This document shows positions 43,786-57,100 of a stretch of 64,000 nucleotides of DNA, piece by piece (the first letter of the stretch is position 1; every line of letters starts with the position of its first letter). The DNA comes from Lepiota brunneoincarnata (taxonomy: Eukaryota > Basidiomycota > Agaricomycetes > Agaricales > Agaricaceae): contig JAEBUN010000001.1 of NCBI GenBank assembly GCA_023014365.1, positions 1,302,001-1,366,000 of the forward strand. The letters are read 5' to 3'. The translations under genes and the position numbers were made by a program. The notes under the pieces are model-generated. The model made no database searches. It saw nothing but the letters and a program-made list of their open reading frames with translations, and was not told the DNA's origin.

Positions 43786-44002
43786 CGATGAATCGGTCTT
43801 TGAGACTACCAAGAAGAAAGGGCACTAGAAGGGTTGGAAGCTGGGGAAGGGCTTAATGTTTTGACCTCTCCTTCATTCGCTTATGCCCATACACCTGATC
43901 CAGTGGTGACGGAGACCAGCGTATCGGAGAATGCTGGTAGGTCAGCGGACATTCCAAGGCCAGGTCTGTCTATCGCTTCATTGAGCCTTGAAGTGTTCAT
44001 GG
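43786..44002 (+). pseudogene. Relic of a second FAD-linked oxidoreductase
   Basis: About 215 bp resemble 40022-40350 of the intact gene: SVFET(T)KKK, then SPSFAYAHTPDP..VTETSV against SPPSAYPHQPGATSITEA, and a last block (CAGGTCTGTCTATCGCTTC..AGTGTTC) matching the exon end and intron start near 40310-40347. Between these a stretch is deleted and a TAA interrupts. Too short and broken to be a gene. It indicates that a tandem or dispersed copy once stood upstream of the monooxygenase. Confidence 0.68.
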
Positions 44003-44473
44003 CACACGCGATGTGAAGAGGGGATTATTTGGTGAGTCCCGACCCAATCACTCATTTGCTGGTTGGACGGTGGAAACGAGAAGCCGAGTTTTCTCTTCAT
44101 TGGGTCACGTGCTGGAAAATGTTTCCAGACGGGGGTTGGACAGATTATGATGTGTGGTAACTATGGCCTATTGTAATTTCAATCCGAAACCCATTACAAT
44201 ATTGTCAACCATCTTCTTGCAGCCTGAGGGTCGTGGCAGTGATTCAGGGACATCATAGTCACCGGCAGTTACCAGTCAAGGTTCAAGTTGTGCTTGGCCT
44301 TTTCTCGGTACTAGTTACAGCTCGAACACGCCCCCATCATGTCGACCGGAAATATTGTTACTCTCCTACCCCTTGTTTTCTCTCCATCATCTTTCCTTTC
44401 CCCTTCCTCTTCCCCTCTCCTCCCACCCTCTCTTTCCTCTCCCTTCGTTTTGCGCCGGACGCTGTTTTTATAG

Positions 44474-46737
44474 ATGCTATCAGTCCTTGTTCTTATCGCG
44501 GGGTTTCTAGTTGCATCGACATCTGCTCTGACTACCAAATCCAGCTTACACCGCACACGCACGAATGGCGAAGGACGAAATCTGACGGCGCGGCCCCGTG
44601 GTTATGACATTCCTATCCGAAGGGGACATGTGGGACAGGCCAGGCTGCGAAGGCGAGGATCATTAAGCGGGGAATCTGGTCTAGGGAACAATGCCGATCT
44701 GTGAGTGGATGGTGGGTAAATCCCCAGGACCATCATCTAACAAATGTTACCAGGTTATATACGGTGCCCATTGAGCTAGGGAATACAGTCGTTGCAGTCA
44801 ACCTTGGTTAGTGCAACCACCAATGGAATTGTATTTTTAGGCAAGCTGACGAGGACGCTAGACACCGGGTCCAGTGATTTATGGGTCGTATCCGACGCGT
44901 GCCGCACGGGCACCTGCAGGGGCTCGGATGTTACAAGGTTCCCCTCTGCGGCGGCCGATCCGATTGGTGTGGATGTAGCCATGTACTATGGCGACTCATC
45001 GAGTGGGACATTCGCGAGGGGTACCGTCGGCCTTGAAACGGCTACGATTGCTGGGATTGCTATGACAGCCCAGGCGTTCGGAGTGATTAATGCCACAAAT
45101 AATGCTGTGGTACAGTATGACTACGGCCGGTATATTTGGGTTGGGTTTTCCTGCTGGGAGGTGCAATACTTCACTTTGTGGAGATACTTAACTTCTGATA
45201 TTGCGTATCTGCGCGGCTATAGCAAGGTCCAAGAAGCTGTCATAACCACAAAAGTGAGTCTTCATCCTCTGTCTGATGACATTTGTGCTTAATTATCGGT
45301 AGCTTGGACGGATTGACAATACTGAAGACTTCCTCCTTTCCACATACACCCATGGACCTTTGCTTTCACGGATTTTCACAGCAAATGCCCTCGAAGCTCC
45401 GATGTTCACAGTATGTTCCGCCAGGCACAACCTTCTTGAGCTTGACCCACCATGATGATAGATCACATTACATCGAAATACCATCGACATCAGCGGACAG
45501 GGTCAACTAACCCTTGGCAAGCTTCCAGATGGTGTTGACAACTCTTCACTTACCTGGGTTCCCGTCCGCCTTTACACCCCTGAGGAGGGTGGCCTTCGCC
45601 CACCCAGCTTCGCACCCAATGAACTATATCCCTAGTGCGTTCCCCTCTGTCAGTGTATAGGGGTAGCTATGTTCTGATGATCTATAGCCGCTGGGAAATC
45701 GACATTGATGCCGTCTACCTTGACGGACAGCGTCTGCCGGAAACAACAATACCAACGCTCAATGGTGTAACCTCGACGAGGGCGTCCGCCCTCATTGATA
45801 CGGTACGTGTGAACTTGAGATTGCTTTCTTAACCTACGAAACCAATTACGTGAGCTCAGGGAAATTCTATCCTTCGCGGTCCTGAGGATGTTGTTAACAA
45901 TATCCTAAGCACCGTCTCCCCCTCTTACGACCCCAGAAATGAGGATTCCTTGCCGATATTCTCTTGCCAAGTCCCCCACACCCTCGCCTTCGGCATCGGT
46001 GGCAAGGTATCTGTTTTCTTAAGCATATCGCTCTTGTTTACGATACTGACACGTGCACGAAACTTAGATATTCCCGATCGACCCCCGCGACTTCATCGGT
46101 CAATTTGAACCTAATGATGCCACCACATGCATAGCGGATAATTTGGTTGCAACGGATGCTCCTAGATATGGAGCACTTTTCCGTTGGAGTCTTGGTGATC
46201 CCTTCTTTCGTTCGTACGTCCGATTCAACTCCTTTTTATCTCACTCCTAGATACTCAACACGAGCACAGGACTCTTGTGGCTTTCCATTATGGTAACCTT
46301 ACCCATCCTTCTGTCGACCCACCGCGCATTGGCTTCTTATCGCTCGTGCCCGACAATGCAAATGAACTATATTCACAGGCTGTCGTCGACGCGCAGAATA
46401 ATGGAGGAAACTTCGAACGTAAGTGCAATAGCGTCAAACAACTTGACTCCCAAATCCATTAACAAACCGTGTTCCAGAGACCCTTAATGTTGCACCGACG
46501 GCTAGCGCGGCTAGTGCGCCCCAAGTGACATTATCCGCTGGTAGTGAACCGGAGGTTTCGCATCTCACTGCATTAGCTACTTTGACTCTGCAGGCGACAA
46601 CGATGGGCCCTGCTCCTACCTCGGGCCCTGGTTCACGCCAATCCAGCTCAGCATTATCAATCGCTGCTCGTATATTTCGGACAGAGAGAGCATTGATATC
46701 TGGCGTAGTGGCCATTGTGTCTTGGTTCATCCTCTAA
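44474..46737 (+). CDS. Secreted, probably GPI-anchored aspartic protease (pepsin family A1)
   Basis: Multi-exon gene. The signal peptide MLSVLVLIAGFLVASTSA is followed by a basic propeptide (RRGHVGQARLRRRGSL). The catalytic lobes carry LDTGSSDLWVV and ALIDTGNS, the latter split by an intron at GTACGT. Other family features are MYYGDSSSGTFARG (flap region), the LTLGKLPDGVDNSSLTWVPV strand, and the late block DPFFRSTLVAFHYGN. The C-terminus is Ser/Thr/Ala-rich and ends in a hydrophobic segment (ALISGVVAIVSWFIL) typical of a GPI signal, so the enzyme probably stays at the cell surface. The stop is TAA at 46735-46737. Usual A1 length. Both active-site Asp are present. Confidence 0.9.
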
Positions 46738-47270
46738 CATGGGACTCGGTTCTTAGAGTGGGCGTCATTCATTCATTAACTTATGGCAATCTAGTCGCAT
46801 AAATTGGTATACCCTCGCTATATTGTTGTCTCTTGCTTTATGGTATTCTCGCTGCCGTCCTCTCCTATCACTCACATGACTTGTCGGCTCGGACGTCGGC
46901 GCCGCTTTGACAGTAAATGGATTCGTCCTAACTTGGGTTTATGAGCCGAGGCGCCCTCAGCAACTATCGCAAGTTATTCAAGTAGCAACCCATATTTCTT
47001 ATGTATATACCTGAGTTTATGATGACCCGTTGTCATTCTTTTATCTCCTCACGTATCATTGTCATTCCTCAATAGCAGGTACCTGGCGCTCCATAGGCAT
47101 AAGCCACTCATATGTGATATCTGTGACCAGATCGAGTCATGCTTCTTGCAAAATCCAAGAGATATATGATTGGGACAGACAAATTATGCTATCTCAAAAT
47201 ACAAGATAAAAGGCACTTGGCTGGCTCAATTCTAGCTCTTAGTACCCAGCCTGAAAAGATGCAGGGCACA
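46738..47270. other. Intergenic between convergent genes
   Basis: About 530 bp; no gene seen. Confidence 0.5.
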
Positions 47271-49371
47271 TCAGACAACTTCCCTTTGTACAGCCCCAAC
47301 TGTTCCTGGAGAGACATCCTCAGTAGCTCTTCCAGCATTTTGTTTGATGTGCCTTGTCATCCACCTGATACAGTACCATGCTCCAACAATGAGCAGCACT
47401 GCGGCAATAATTCCAATCCCAATAAACCCAGAGTGCTCCCCTGCCTAGCGGTTTGGTGAGTATATCTTCTGTAAGATAGAACATGGAAAACTGATGAGCA
47501 TACATTTGCCCAACCTCTCCACCAAGCTCCTGCCAATCCTCCCCCATCCTCTGCCTCCATTGCAGCAATACATTGTGAACAGTTTGCTCCAATGAGGCCC
47601 ATAATCGTAATAAGCGAAATGCTACCAAAAAAAAGAAACGTCCTTGGTTATCTGAGACGACTGAAGCTAGCAACATACCCAAAAGCGACTAAGATGCTCA
47701 TTAGCGTGAGGATGATACTCAATCCCTGACATCACGTTCATTTTTACCCTTACTCCGCTCTCCACTTGCTCCTCCCTGGCCATATCAACTATTGGGGTGT
47801 CGACAGTCTGGTCCATGCCGACATTATCAACTGTCTTTTCTTCTTCAGGGATATGTGCTGTTTGACCTCCTTTACTGTGTTCACCAACGTCCTCTGGGCG
47901 CCGCGGGGGTACCGCATGCTCAATGATTCTCCATCGTGAGCGATTTTCAAGTAATCCGGCATAGGAGTAAAGCATTAGAATTGAATCAAGGGAGTCCACC
48001 AACGTCATCCCGGCCGTGAATAGGAGCTAACGTCAAAGTTCAGAGTTTGAAATAATCGAAAAAGAGAAAACAGACTCACCGGAAGAATAATAACGTGCGA
48101 GGAGGGTATACGATAGTCCGTCCGAGTTTTGTTTTGCGATAGCAGAGATAGCAAGCAGAGCAACAGACGAAGCGGTGTCAAAGCCTGTCCTTAACATGAG
48201 ACTGGGTAGAGTTCACAAGGGGAGATATAAGCGTATCTACCAAAACCGAAAAGTACACCGACAGGATACATCTGTTGCAATTTATGAAGGAGACATATGG
48301 TTGAGAACATAAAGAAGTCACCTTCCACGGTCTATTAACGAAAGTGATAACGGGACCCAGGATTCTCATCATGAGCATTGAGTTCTTCGCTGCGTCCACA
48401 ACGGGATCCTCCCCAGGGGCCTCCCCTCGCTTGATACGTTCCGCTCTTTGCTTTTCCTTTCAATTTTTATAGGGAATTAGCTGGGAGAGTAAGGTGGGAG
48501 ACATGGTGTTCATACTCGATTCCGTTGACGCAAAATCCGCCAGAGGATAATTGTGTTTGCCAAGCCTACGACGAACAAAAAAGATCCACTAACAGCTGCA
48601 CCTTGAAACAGATTCCGTCGATGCTTCCCGCTCAAGTAACGTCGAGGAAACTTACCGACTATCCCACCAACTTCTCCAACTCTGTGAATCCGATTGTAGA
48701 CGTCGGAGGATATAGCAATAGCTACGGTCTACGGACTCAAGCCTGGTATCGTTACGGAAATTCGGGAAACGAAAAACGTACTATAACGATCACAATTGTG
48801 CTGTGGCCTAACGAAAAGAAGAGTCCACATGTGACAGGAAGCTGCCCCATGTTAATGAGTGACCTTGTTGCATTGTCGATGGCACTGAGACGAGTTTCAG
48901 CTTATATTGATTATTGCTAGTTGGCTGTAACGGTAAGCTGGGCGATTATCATTGTGGGCGCCAGAATACATACATACCTCCCGGTTTTGTACCTGATATG
49001 ATCGGCATCAAGCCCTGACGGACATGTTAAGCGTCGCAGAGAATCAAAGTCGGGTTACATTATATACCGTGCCTCAACCCTAGGGTCTGTGCTTAACTGT
49101 GAGCTCTGGGATCCCTCTAACACAAATGGCACGGGGCGCACCCATGCTAGAAGCGCCAGGCTGAGATTACCATGTGCCTCTGGCCAACGGAAGAGTATAG
49201 CCCCCACAGCCCAGCAGATGGCGTTTGCTAGAACTCTGCGGATGGAGTGAATGTTGTTGCAAGGAGAATGTAACTGGCCAGGTTCACTCACTCGCATACC
49301 ACAAGCAACAACGAGCGGCCAAATATAGTGAGAGAAACTGGAAGGCAGCTGAACCTTCTGGAAAACCTCAT
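47271..49371 (-). CDS. NiCoT family nickel/cobalt permease
   Basis: About ten small exons on the minus strand. The chosen start is ATG at 49371 (RFSRRFSCLPVSLTIFGRSLLL). Family signatures in order: helix LANAICWAVGAILFRWP, GLDADHI, AIDNATRSLINMGQ, then LFFSLGHSTIVIVIV, VAIAISSDVYNRI, GSFLFVVGLANTIILW, ILGPVITFVNRPWK, GFDTASSVALLAISAIAKQ, MTLVDSLDSILMLYSYAG, and a last helix GFIGIGIIAAVLLIVGAWYCI before VQREVV and TGA at 47271. The metal-binding H/DADH and GHST motifs are present. These proton-coupled plasma-membrane permeases take up nickel or cobalt, usually to supply urease. The start is the least certain part. Confidence 0.88.
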
Positions 49372-50076
49372 GCCGGAGAACGAGAGTCGTCCCTTGAGCA
49401 ACACAGTCGACCTGGACAGGACCAGGGATAAGCACGAAAGAAGAGATTCGGCTCTTGAGGGGCTGATTTGGCGAACCCGAGAGTTGGGCTAAAGTTGGAA
49501 AGGCGTACGAGCCATCTTCAGATAACAAAGTCTTTGCTCCCACGCACCACCGAGCTTCGTTGAATTGCTAATCTGAATATAGTAGTACTTACCGCCCACA
49601 CAGTATACCCAGAACTCTTGCCGTAGCTTTTCATCCACATGAACCTGACACGGCCGCATCATAAACGGGAACAGAGGAGCTGCATGCGGTGCCTGAAAAA
49701 TGTGAGATCCAAATAATGTCTACCAAACGCATCGGTATGACCGAGGGCAAGGCCTTCCCATCCCGGTTGGGTAGGGATCTGTCTATACGGGCATCTGAAG
49801 GTGGTCTAGCAGGGTATAACTTCCGGCATTGAAGATTGATCCATCCTCGCTCTTCTTAAGCCCTTATATACAGGTTCTGCTTGAGGGAAGTGTATCACCA
49901 ACCCTGTCCGGTCGACAATTAAGCATATCAGCAATTCGCCCAAGTTCTCACAACGCCACACCCAAATAAATGATGCAGATGATAGTCATGACCGGTCTCC
50001 TACCCCGATCTCAGCCGGTTCATACCCGACTTCGAATCTCTCACACTACATTTACTACACTCCCCAAGTCACTCGT
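49372..50076. other. Divergent intergenic region
   Basis: About 700 bp between the permease and ligase starts. No further gene recognised. Confidence 0.45.
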
Positions 50077-52313
50077 ATGCACCTCAAGTCTCTATACCCG
50101 AGCATTTCTCCAAACCCACCCTTGCTTAATGGGTATCTGGCCTTACTTGGACGTGCTGACCAGGATGAATGGTCTGACTACGCAGCACACGTGGAAGTAA
50201 GCACGGGAAAGACGAGGTCGTTTAAGGAGCTTGACAGAAGGATCAACGATTTGGCAACCGCTATAGGGGCACCAAAGTCAGCAGGGGGACTTGGTTTAGG
50301 TGCAGCAACCGGAGAAATAATCGGCATTATGAGTGATAATTCCTCCGTAAGGACATTCACCTCAACGCACCAAAATAATGGAAAACTCATTTTGTTTCTT
50401 CCAAAAGGACTTTGTTACTCTCGTGATCTCATGTTTGAAGATTGCCACCCCATTCGCCTTGATATCCTGTTATTCGACGCCATTTGAGCTGAGACACGCA
50501 CTCTCTCTTGCCAAAGTAACACGACTTTTTGTGGCGCCTCAATACCTCCCTTTAGTTACCCCTATCGCTATCGAACTTGGGTTGCCGAAAGAGAACATAT
50601 ACCTCATGAACAAGCACATAAAGGGCCAAAAGTCATTGGAATCGCTCATTGAAAATGTTAATGAGAAGAAGATACGGCAAGAAAGCGTCCGCATCGTACA
50701 GAAAGACACTCTTGCGTATCTTGTGTTTTCGAGTGGTACAAGTGGCTTGCCAAAAGGTTCGTTCAGCCACTAAGCGATCTCAATACCTACTTCATGACAA
50801 ATTCTCAAGCCGTTATGGTTTCTCATGGAAATCTCATATTTTCGATCAGACAAGCCATTTTGGTCGCGGAAGAAAGGCTGAGGATCGGCACGGTGGGTAG
50901 AGAAAGGTATCAGGGCCTTTTCCGTGCTGACTCGCATGATATTGCCTTTAGCCTCCTCCTCCCACTACCCCTGATGGTACTCCTGTTACACTCTGCTTTC
51001 TGCCTATGCATCACTCGGCAGGCCTTCACGGTTACTGTTTTCGTTCCTTCCTTACCCAGACCCGTTTGGTTATCCTTCCTAGATGGGAAACTGGGCCTGT
51101 GTTAGAGGCCATACCAAAGTAGACACGATCTCTATCCGGCAAAGTAATGGTGGCCTAACGCGTACAACAGATATCAAGTCACCACCTTGCATCTAGCGCC
51201 GTCTTTGGTTCACCAATTGTTAACACACCCGAAGGTGAACCAGACCGACTTTAGCTCTGTCTTGGCTGTTACTTGTGGTGCTGCTTACCTTCCACGGGAA
51301 TTCCTCGCCAAGCTAATATCGTAGTACTCCCAAAGAAGCTCACACTACTGAAGGTACGGCTTGAATATCAACATCCCTCAGGCTTGACGATTAAACACTC
51401 TAGGTTACGGGTTATCGGAATGCGTGAGCCTTTGATAATGCTTTTCACGGCGTTCAGATATACAAGCCTACAGCGGAATAGACCATTGCTGCCCTGTTCC
51501 AGCCATTCCCCGGTACACTGAATGGACGATTCAAAGAAAATAACATGGCAACAGGAGTTCTCCTGCCCAACATGGAAGCACGGATCGTTCGCGAAGATGG
51601 CAGCCAAGCTGATTGGGATGAAGTCGGCGAACTCTGGTTGCGTGGGGAGAACATAGTTATGGGCTATTGGAATAATCCAAAGGCAAACCAGGAGACGTTC
51701 GTTGATGGATGGCTTCGTACAGGTGATATGTTCAGAGTGGACAAGGACCAGTACTTTTAGTAGGTTTGCTCGCGCCCTCCGCACCGTGATTCTGATGATT
51801 TCTCCCTAATCTTCTCCCAGTTTCGCTGACCGTGCCAAGGTTTGGCTCGTCGCTTGATCCCATATACGTGAATAGTTTATATGATGGCATTGTAGGACAC
51901 ACTCAAGGTCTCGGGAGCCCAGGTATCTCCGATGGAAATTGAGGAGGCCCTCTTAGCGCATCCCAAGAAACTCATCTCTGATGTGACTGTTGCTGGGGTC
52001 CTTGGTGGTCGCACTGATGATGAGAAAGTTCCCCGTGCATGGATTGTATTGAGTGAGGATGGTAAAAGGGTTGGAGCAGCTACAGTGATCAGGGAACTGG
52101 AAGCGTGGTATCAGAGTAATCTTAGTCGGTACAAGTGGTTGAGGGGCGGAATGGAGGTTGTGGATGAGGTCGATCGTCACCCACTTCAACTTATTTACTA
52201 TTGGCTGATTTCGCTTATAGATACCCAAGTCGCCTAGTGGAAAGACGCTCAGAAGAGTTCTCCAGGATCAGTATGAGAAACGTTTGTCCGACAAACGCAC
52301 GTCCAAATTATAG
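50077..52313 (+). CDS. Peroxisomal AMP-forming acyl-CoA synthetase/ligase-like enzyme (paralogue A)
   Basis: Multi-exon gene starting MHLKSLYPSISPN. Adenylation-domain motifs: YLVFSSGTSGLPK (P-loop, A3), AVMVSHGNL, FLPMHHSAGLHGYC, YGLSEC (A5-like, Glu present), GELWLRGENIVMGYWNNP, GWLRTGDMFRVD (A7), FADRAKDTLKVSGAQVSP (A8), and the catalytic Lys in IPKSPSGKTLRRVL. It ends KRTSKL followed by TAG at 52311-52313, a peroxisomal targeting signal of type 1. The enzyme should activate a carboxylic acid with ATP and transfer it to CoA in the peroxisome; the acid could be a fatty, aromatic or branched acid. Paralogues are at 60433-62823 and from 63218. Confidence 0.92.
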
Positions 52314-53001
52314 GAGTAATAGATACTGTTCAATAGTGCGCTCGAGCTGGTGTATAATAAATACTAGCCCTGCACAATATTTGCTATCACCCAAACATCG
52401 GTTCCCTGTCTCCAAGAGAGCAAAGTATAGATGTGGACTCACCGAATGCCCAAAGGTAATGTCGACGCGAGACTCCAAAGCACAGTCCGTAGGATTATGT
52501 TCGCTGATTTGAGATATTCGGAGCGCGCCGTCGTTGGTTCGGAAGAGTGTCGCAGCAGAATCAACATACCTGCGGACAGCCAAATGAGAGCCCCAAAGTG
52601 TGGAACGGCTGCGCTTAAATAGTCTGACATGAAAAAAACATGGAATCAGTCACGTTACTAATCATATATGGTCTCCCTTTCCGGGACAAATCTGGTTACT
52701 ACCGTAGGTCTCACATAGTATAAGGCCGATTCCGGCACCTCGAGCCCGCAAAGATATTGGAGCTTGGCGCTCAACACTCAATATTCAACAATTGAGCACT
52801 GTCGGGAACCATCTTCGTCACCTAATGGCCGAACGCTACGTTCGAGCCTGAGCATTCGTGATTGACATGTGACTAGGGGAAAGCCTGGGTTTTCCGGAAA
52901 CCCGAAAAACTCATATCAAACGAACAGAAGGAAGGGAAAAGGAAATGGCAGTCGAAAAAGTAATAAATTATCCCGCACGAACTAGGAGAAAAGAAAAACG
53001 C
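52314..53001. other. No recognised gene
   Basis: Minus-strand frames at 52308-52630 contain a hydrophobic ALIWLSAGMLILL stretch and a possible GTGAGT donor near 52440, so a small gene is possible, but no family is recognised. Confidence 0.3.
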
Positions 53002-55085
53002 CTACAGCATACTAACCTTATCCAACAAGATCGCCCACTCGACCACAGTAACGCCCATTCGTAAGGCTTCCTCCCTCACCTCCCGATCCCGCATCTCCTC
53101 CGACAGTCGTGTAACAGCCTTCAAGTGTTCGGCTTTGGTAATTCCCAAACGTGTCAGCACGGGTGCAATGTGCAACAAAGATGGCTCGCAGGAATCCAGT
53201 ATCTGCTCGAACCGTGCAAATGATTCGGATTTTATGCTACTGATGGTACTACCTTGGGATTGTCTCGGATGGAAGGGGATAGGGGACATGCTGGCCCTTA
53301 TCGGCGTGGACTCCTGAAGGGGTAACTGAGGATTATGATTTTGAGCAAAAGCGTTGGGGATGTTGGTGGGACTGGGTAATTGCATATTGTAGGTGAATGC
53401 GTTAGCCGTGTTGTTATGAATGGGAGATGAAGACCTGGGCGGTTCGGGGAGCGGAGCAGACTCGTGAAAGGCTGGCATGTTTCTTCGTGCTGCCACACGT
53501 GGGGAGCGAGGATTGTTTTTGGGTAACGGTGTACGTTCGGGGGTTGCAATCCTCTGGGGAATAGAGTGGGCATGCGAGTGCGAAGAAGCTGAGCGGGTTT
53601 GGTGAAGGTTGGTTGACGACTTTTGTGGTGGGGTTGGAGGACGCTGGAGAACAATTTCATTAACACACCACACTGTAGGGGTTCAAAACACGTACGGGGT
53701 GCGATTCGATTGGTGATGCTTCCTCGGAGTTGACAACTGGTTCAATAACATCCTTGGACGGTTCATCGACTGGTCGAGTGCTTCTGATACTATCCGATCT
53801 CCCCGTCTCGTGCAGCGTTCTCTGAACACTTTGAACATTGCTATCCACCTCCGTCATCGTCCTTTCTGCGGCGGCGTAGTCCTCCGGACCTACGTAGGAT
53901 ACGCTTATCTGATCTACCGCACCTAGATTGGCTTCTCTTGCAACCCTTTCTCTCCAAGTGGCAATGGTGACGGTTTTCTCTGGCGTATCCTCCACAACCC
54001 TTCGGACTAACAACCTCATAATCTTGTCCTGCGCGCGGACCCTTTTTGCGATTTCGTACACCGTAGTTATGTCCGTAGTGAGCACCAGTGTCAAATCGAG
54101 GGTGCGAGGTCGTTATGTAGCCTGGATCTGGAGACCGTATCGGAGGGTTATTCCTGGTTCCCTCCCGACTTTTGATCCTCCCCAGTTCCTTGTGCTCTAT
54201 CTTCTCCTTCTCCGGGCTCTTCCTCCCCAGATTAGCCTCCAGCTGTTCTTGAGTACCAAACACCCTTTCCATCTCTTGCATATACAACCCATAGTCCCCG
54301 TAGTTTTCAAGGGGTTCATTGGCGGTCTTGGACCCGGACGCAGGGCTGGGGCTGTTGGTCGTAGCAGCCTTCTGGGCAAGATATCGGTCTCTCGAGCTCA
54401 TGGGCACACGTGGTGGAACCCGATCGCGCGTCCGATTCGAAGGTGTCCAATCAGTGTTGCTATCAGCACCTGGGCCCGTGTACGTAGCTGCGTCGAAGTT
54501 ATCATCTAGACGCACACTGGATCCCGCGGTCATGGGAGATCCTCGTGTCCGTCCAGCCCAGTCTGTGTCAGCTTTCTGTGCCATCGTGGTAGGTGCTTGT
54601 GTGACATTATCAAATTCATCGTCAAGTGGCGGTGGTGCTGGGGGTAGAGGTGTTCGTCGAACGATAGATTTTCCAGGGCCGTGTTTATTAGGTACAAGGT
54701 AATAGAGACCGGGTTCTGGCATGCGTTTAGTCGGAAGAGGGTAGTGAAGAAGTTTACCGGCAAAGTTGAGTTTAGGGCAAACAGAAAAGACGATGCAGAG
54801 GTTGCTCACCGCTCGCCGCGGCATCTGGATGATGCCTTTGGAATTGCATTCGCTTTGGCTGATCGTCCAACCCCTACCGGTCCAGATATCGGCTTGAGGC
54901 GTGCGGGAGACGAAGAAGAAGACTTCGTCCGTTTTGGTCCGTTGGTGCGAAAAAAGGGACTCGGTATACACCAGAGCATTCGGCCTTCGCGAGAGATGTG
55001 GAAATTGGTGAGCTGAGGAGTCGGGTGCTCTTATGACGATATATTTGGGTCCACGAGGCTGCGTCGTGGAGATGGTCGAAGTCAC
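53002..55085 (-). CDS. Large, mostly disordered fungal protein of unknown function
   Basis: Not recognised. The N-terminal part (from 55085) includes YLVPNKHGPGKSIVRR, preceded by text that may contain an intron. It is followed by Pro/Ser/Asp-rich sequence with two D(D/N)xFD repeats (DDEFDN, DDNFDA) and YGLYMQEMERVFGTQEQLEANLG. From about 54090 the coding moves to another frame (VYEIAKRVRAQDKIMRLLVRR..TPEKTVTIATWRERVA), so an intron or frameshift lies near 54,090-54,180. The C-terminal exons (53002-53673) have a Pro-rich stretch, then a helical region FARFEQILDSCEPSLLHIAPVL and EEMRDREVREEALRMG. The end may extend by splicing, since a GTTAGT donor precedes the stop. Possibly a scaffold protein; function unknown. 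Confidence 0.55.
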
Positions 55086-57100
55086 AACCCCTTGGCGCTG
55101 ACACTCATAATCGAGGGTAATGAAATCAATGATAGTGAGGCTACCACGTGTTGATAGAAAGGATAGTGGAAGGACCTTCTGTCTAGAGTTTCAGGTGCAG
55201 CTATACGATCACAAGTTAAGAACCTTGTGGTCGGCGATGTCGTTTGTTGGTCCAATTCACCTTCTCCGAAAACAACCGGCGCAAAAAATATGTTGTAGAC
55301 AAGCAGGATACGTCTTCTTCCTTAAAGGGATGCCCACGAACACGAACATATGGTTCGTTCAGATTCTACAGTCTGGCATAGGTTGTCGGTGCTTAGCTCC
55401 TGTTACCAGTTTGTGCGACATACATATTCACCCAGCCTATATCGTTCTGAACCTTCGTTTCAAATTTACAACAGACTGGAAGTAGAGATGTTGAAAAATG
55501 CTGCCAGGAAGGTTCGAACCCTGTATATGAACATCACGTGTATGTCGGAACCGACCTTCTGCTAGCCAAAATAGGGGCTTTCATCTCGGTTATGAACTTT
55601 TTCCTCCAGAAAGACGCCAACGGATATACCGTTGCGCCGGGCCGTTCACTGGCATATCACTTCACAATATCCAGGATAGACGGAAACATTGGAGGCCATC
55701 GTCCAGTCAGTTTCTCAATACTTGGCAATTTTTTACCAGCGCCGACTTGCACTCGTCAGCCACCATCCCGCGAATGATTTAAAGACTCTGCCACCTATCT
55801 AAAACCTCACTCCCTTCTTTCCTTTTGTCTTCCGTCGTCCTTCCACGTCGTTACCGGCGTCCTGCATTCGACAACCGTTGATGCTATGCCACTTTTGCCC
55901 AAATCACTACTGGGTACCAACGTCTTCATGAACTTCTACCGAAGAAATGTTACATCTCAATACCCTGGTTACGCTACGGACTTTCCCAGTGGAAGAAAGC
56001 ATCGCTTCAGATATTAACGGCAATTGCAACGAGCCATTTAGCTGGTTCAGGATGTGCCCTATTGACCTTGGAGTCTGGTGTACGTATACCACTCATACCG
56101 TCCCACCACGACCCATTGTTAATATAATTCCCAATCAGCTCTCATATTCTTTATAGGTTGTTTTGTACTCTGGATGGTACGCCTAGGTCCATCAAAATCT
56201 CTCGAGCCAAAGACTCCGAGCCTTAGGATTTCGCTCTAGGTCCAAAGGCAAGGACGTCGCGGAGGCATGCTTGCACGAAAGAAAGCGGATGCGACCACCA
56301 CCACACAAGTCTCCTCGACTCTGACTCTAGCTCGAGTATCACCGAACGATTCAGGTAACTCCTTCCCTGATCCCCCCCCTCCAAAATTCCAATTAACGCC
56401 AACAACTACGTCCCCATTAATTTTAGAACCATACCCCTTCGATCCCTTATCTCAGAAGCACCAACACACCTCTCGACGCTTCATTCATAGCCTCTACTTC
56501 ACCCTCATACAAACACACCGATGTCCCTTCACGCATCTACGCATCCCGGAAATCCAATCACGATGCTAATTTGAATGACAAGTTGGAGGAAATGAAAGAG
56601 GTACGGCCGAGATCGCGTTCGGGGGTGGGATTGGGATTGGGCCTGAATTTGGAATTTCCGGAAGCGATTTGGGATTCTTCTTCGTCTATCTTCTCGACGT
56701 CAACCCCGAACCGAAGATGGGATAAGACGCCAGCGGAGGGCTCTGGGCGTAAGTACTACTTTCGGATTTTATTTGCTCGCGCCATAACATTAAGATCAGT
56801 GTTGTCTCATCCATTCCACGAGGATTCGCCTACGCTTATCGAGAAAGAGATTACCAGGGAAGAGGGCGGCAAGGGGACCTAGATACCCAATTATCACACT
56901 ACACGGATGCCGTATTGATGGTCGCATACAGATAAATACATAACTACAGGTACAAGTCCGACAATACCAAGGAAGAGAAACCAGCCCCCTCCACCAAAAG
57001 GAACGCATCAAACATCCTAACGAGAGCAGCGCAGGGTCAAATACAACATAAATAAAGTCCACTATCGTGAAGAGATCCCAGCATCACTTCTACTCCCTCT
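55086..57100. other. Gene-poor 2 kb, possible small unrecognised gene
   Basis: Plus-strand frames occur at 55120-55485, 56267-56569 and 56571-56882, and from an ATG at 55886. None has a recognised domain and I could not chain them convincingly. The frame at 56571 is Gly/Ser/Arg-rich. A small multi-exon gene is possible. Confidence 0.3.

Noticed and set aside
53841..54080. Arg/Asp-rich C-terminus of the frame ending at 53841
   Set aside because: The neighbouring frame (53660-54094) has ordinary coding composition with TPEKTVTIATWRERVA, so the Arg-rich text is a frame shadow.
55511..55521. GGTTCGAACCC resembling a tRNA B box
   Set aside because: Flanks do not form a T stem or acceptor stem on either strand and no A box lies at the right distance.
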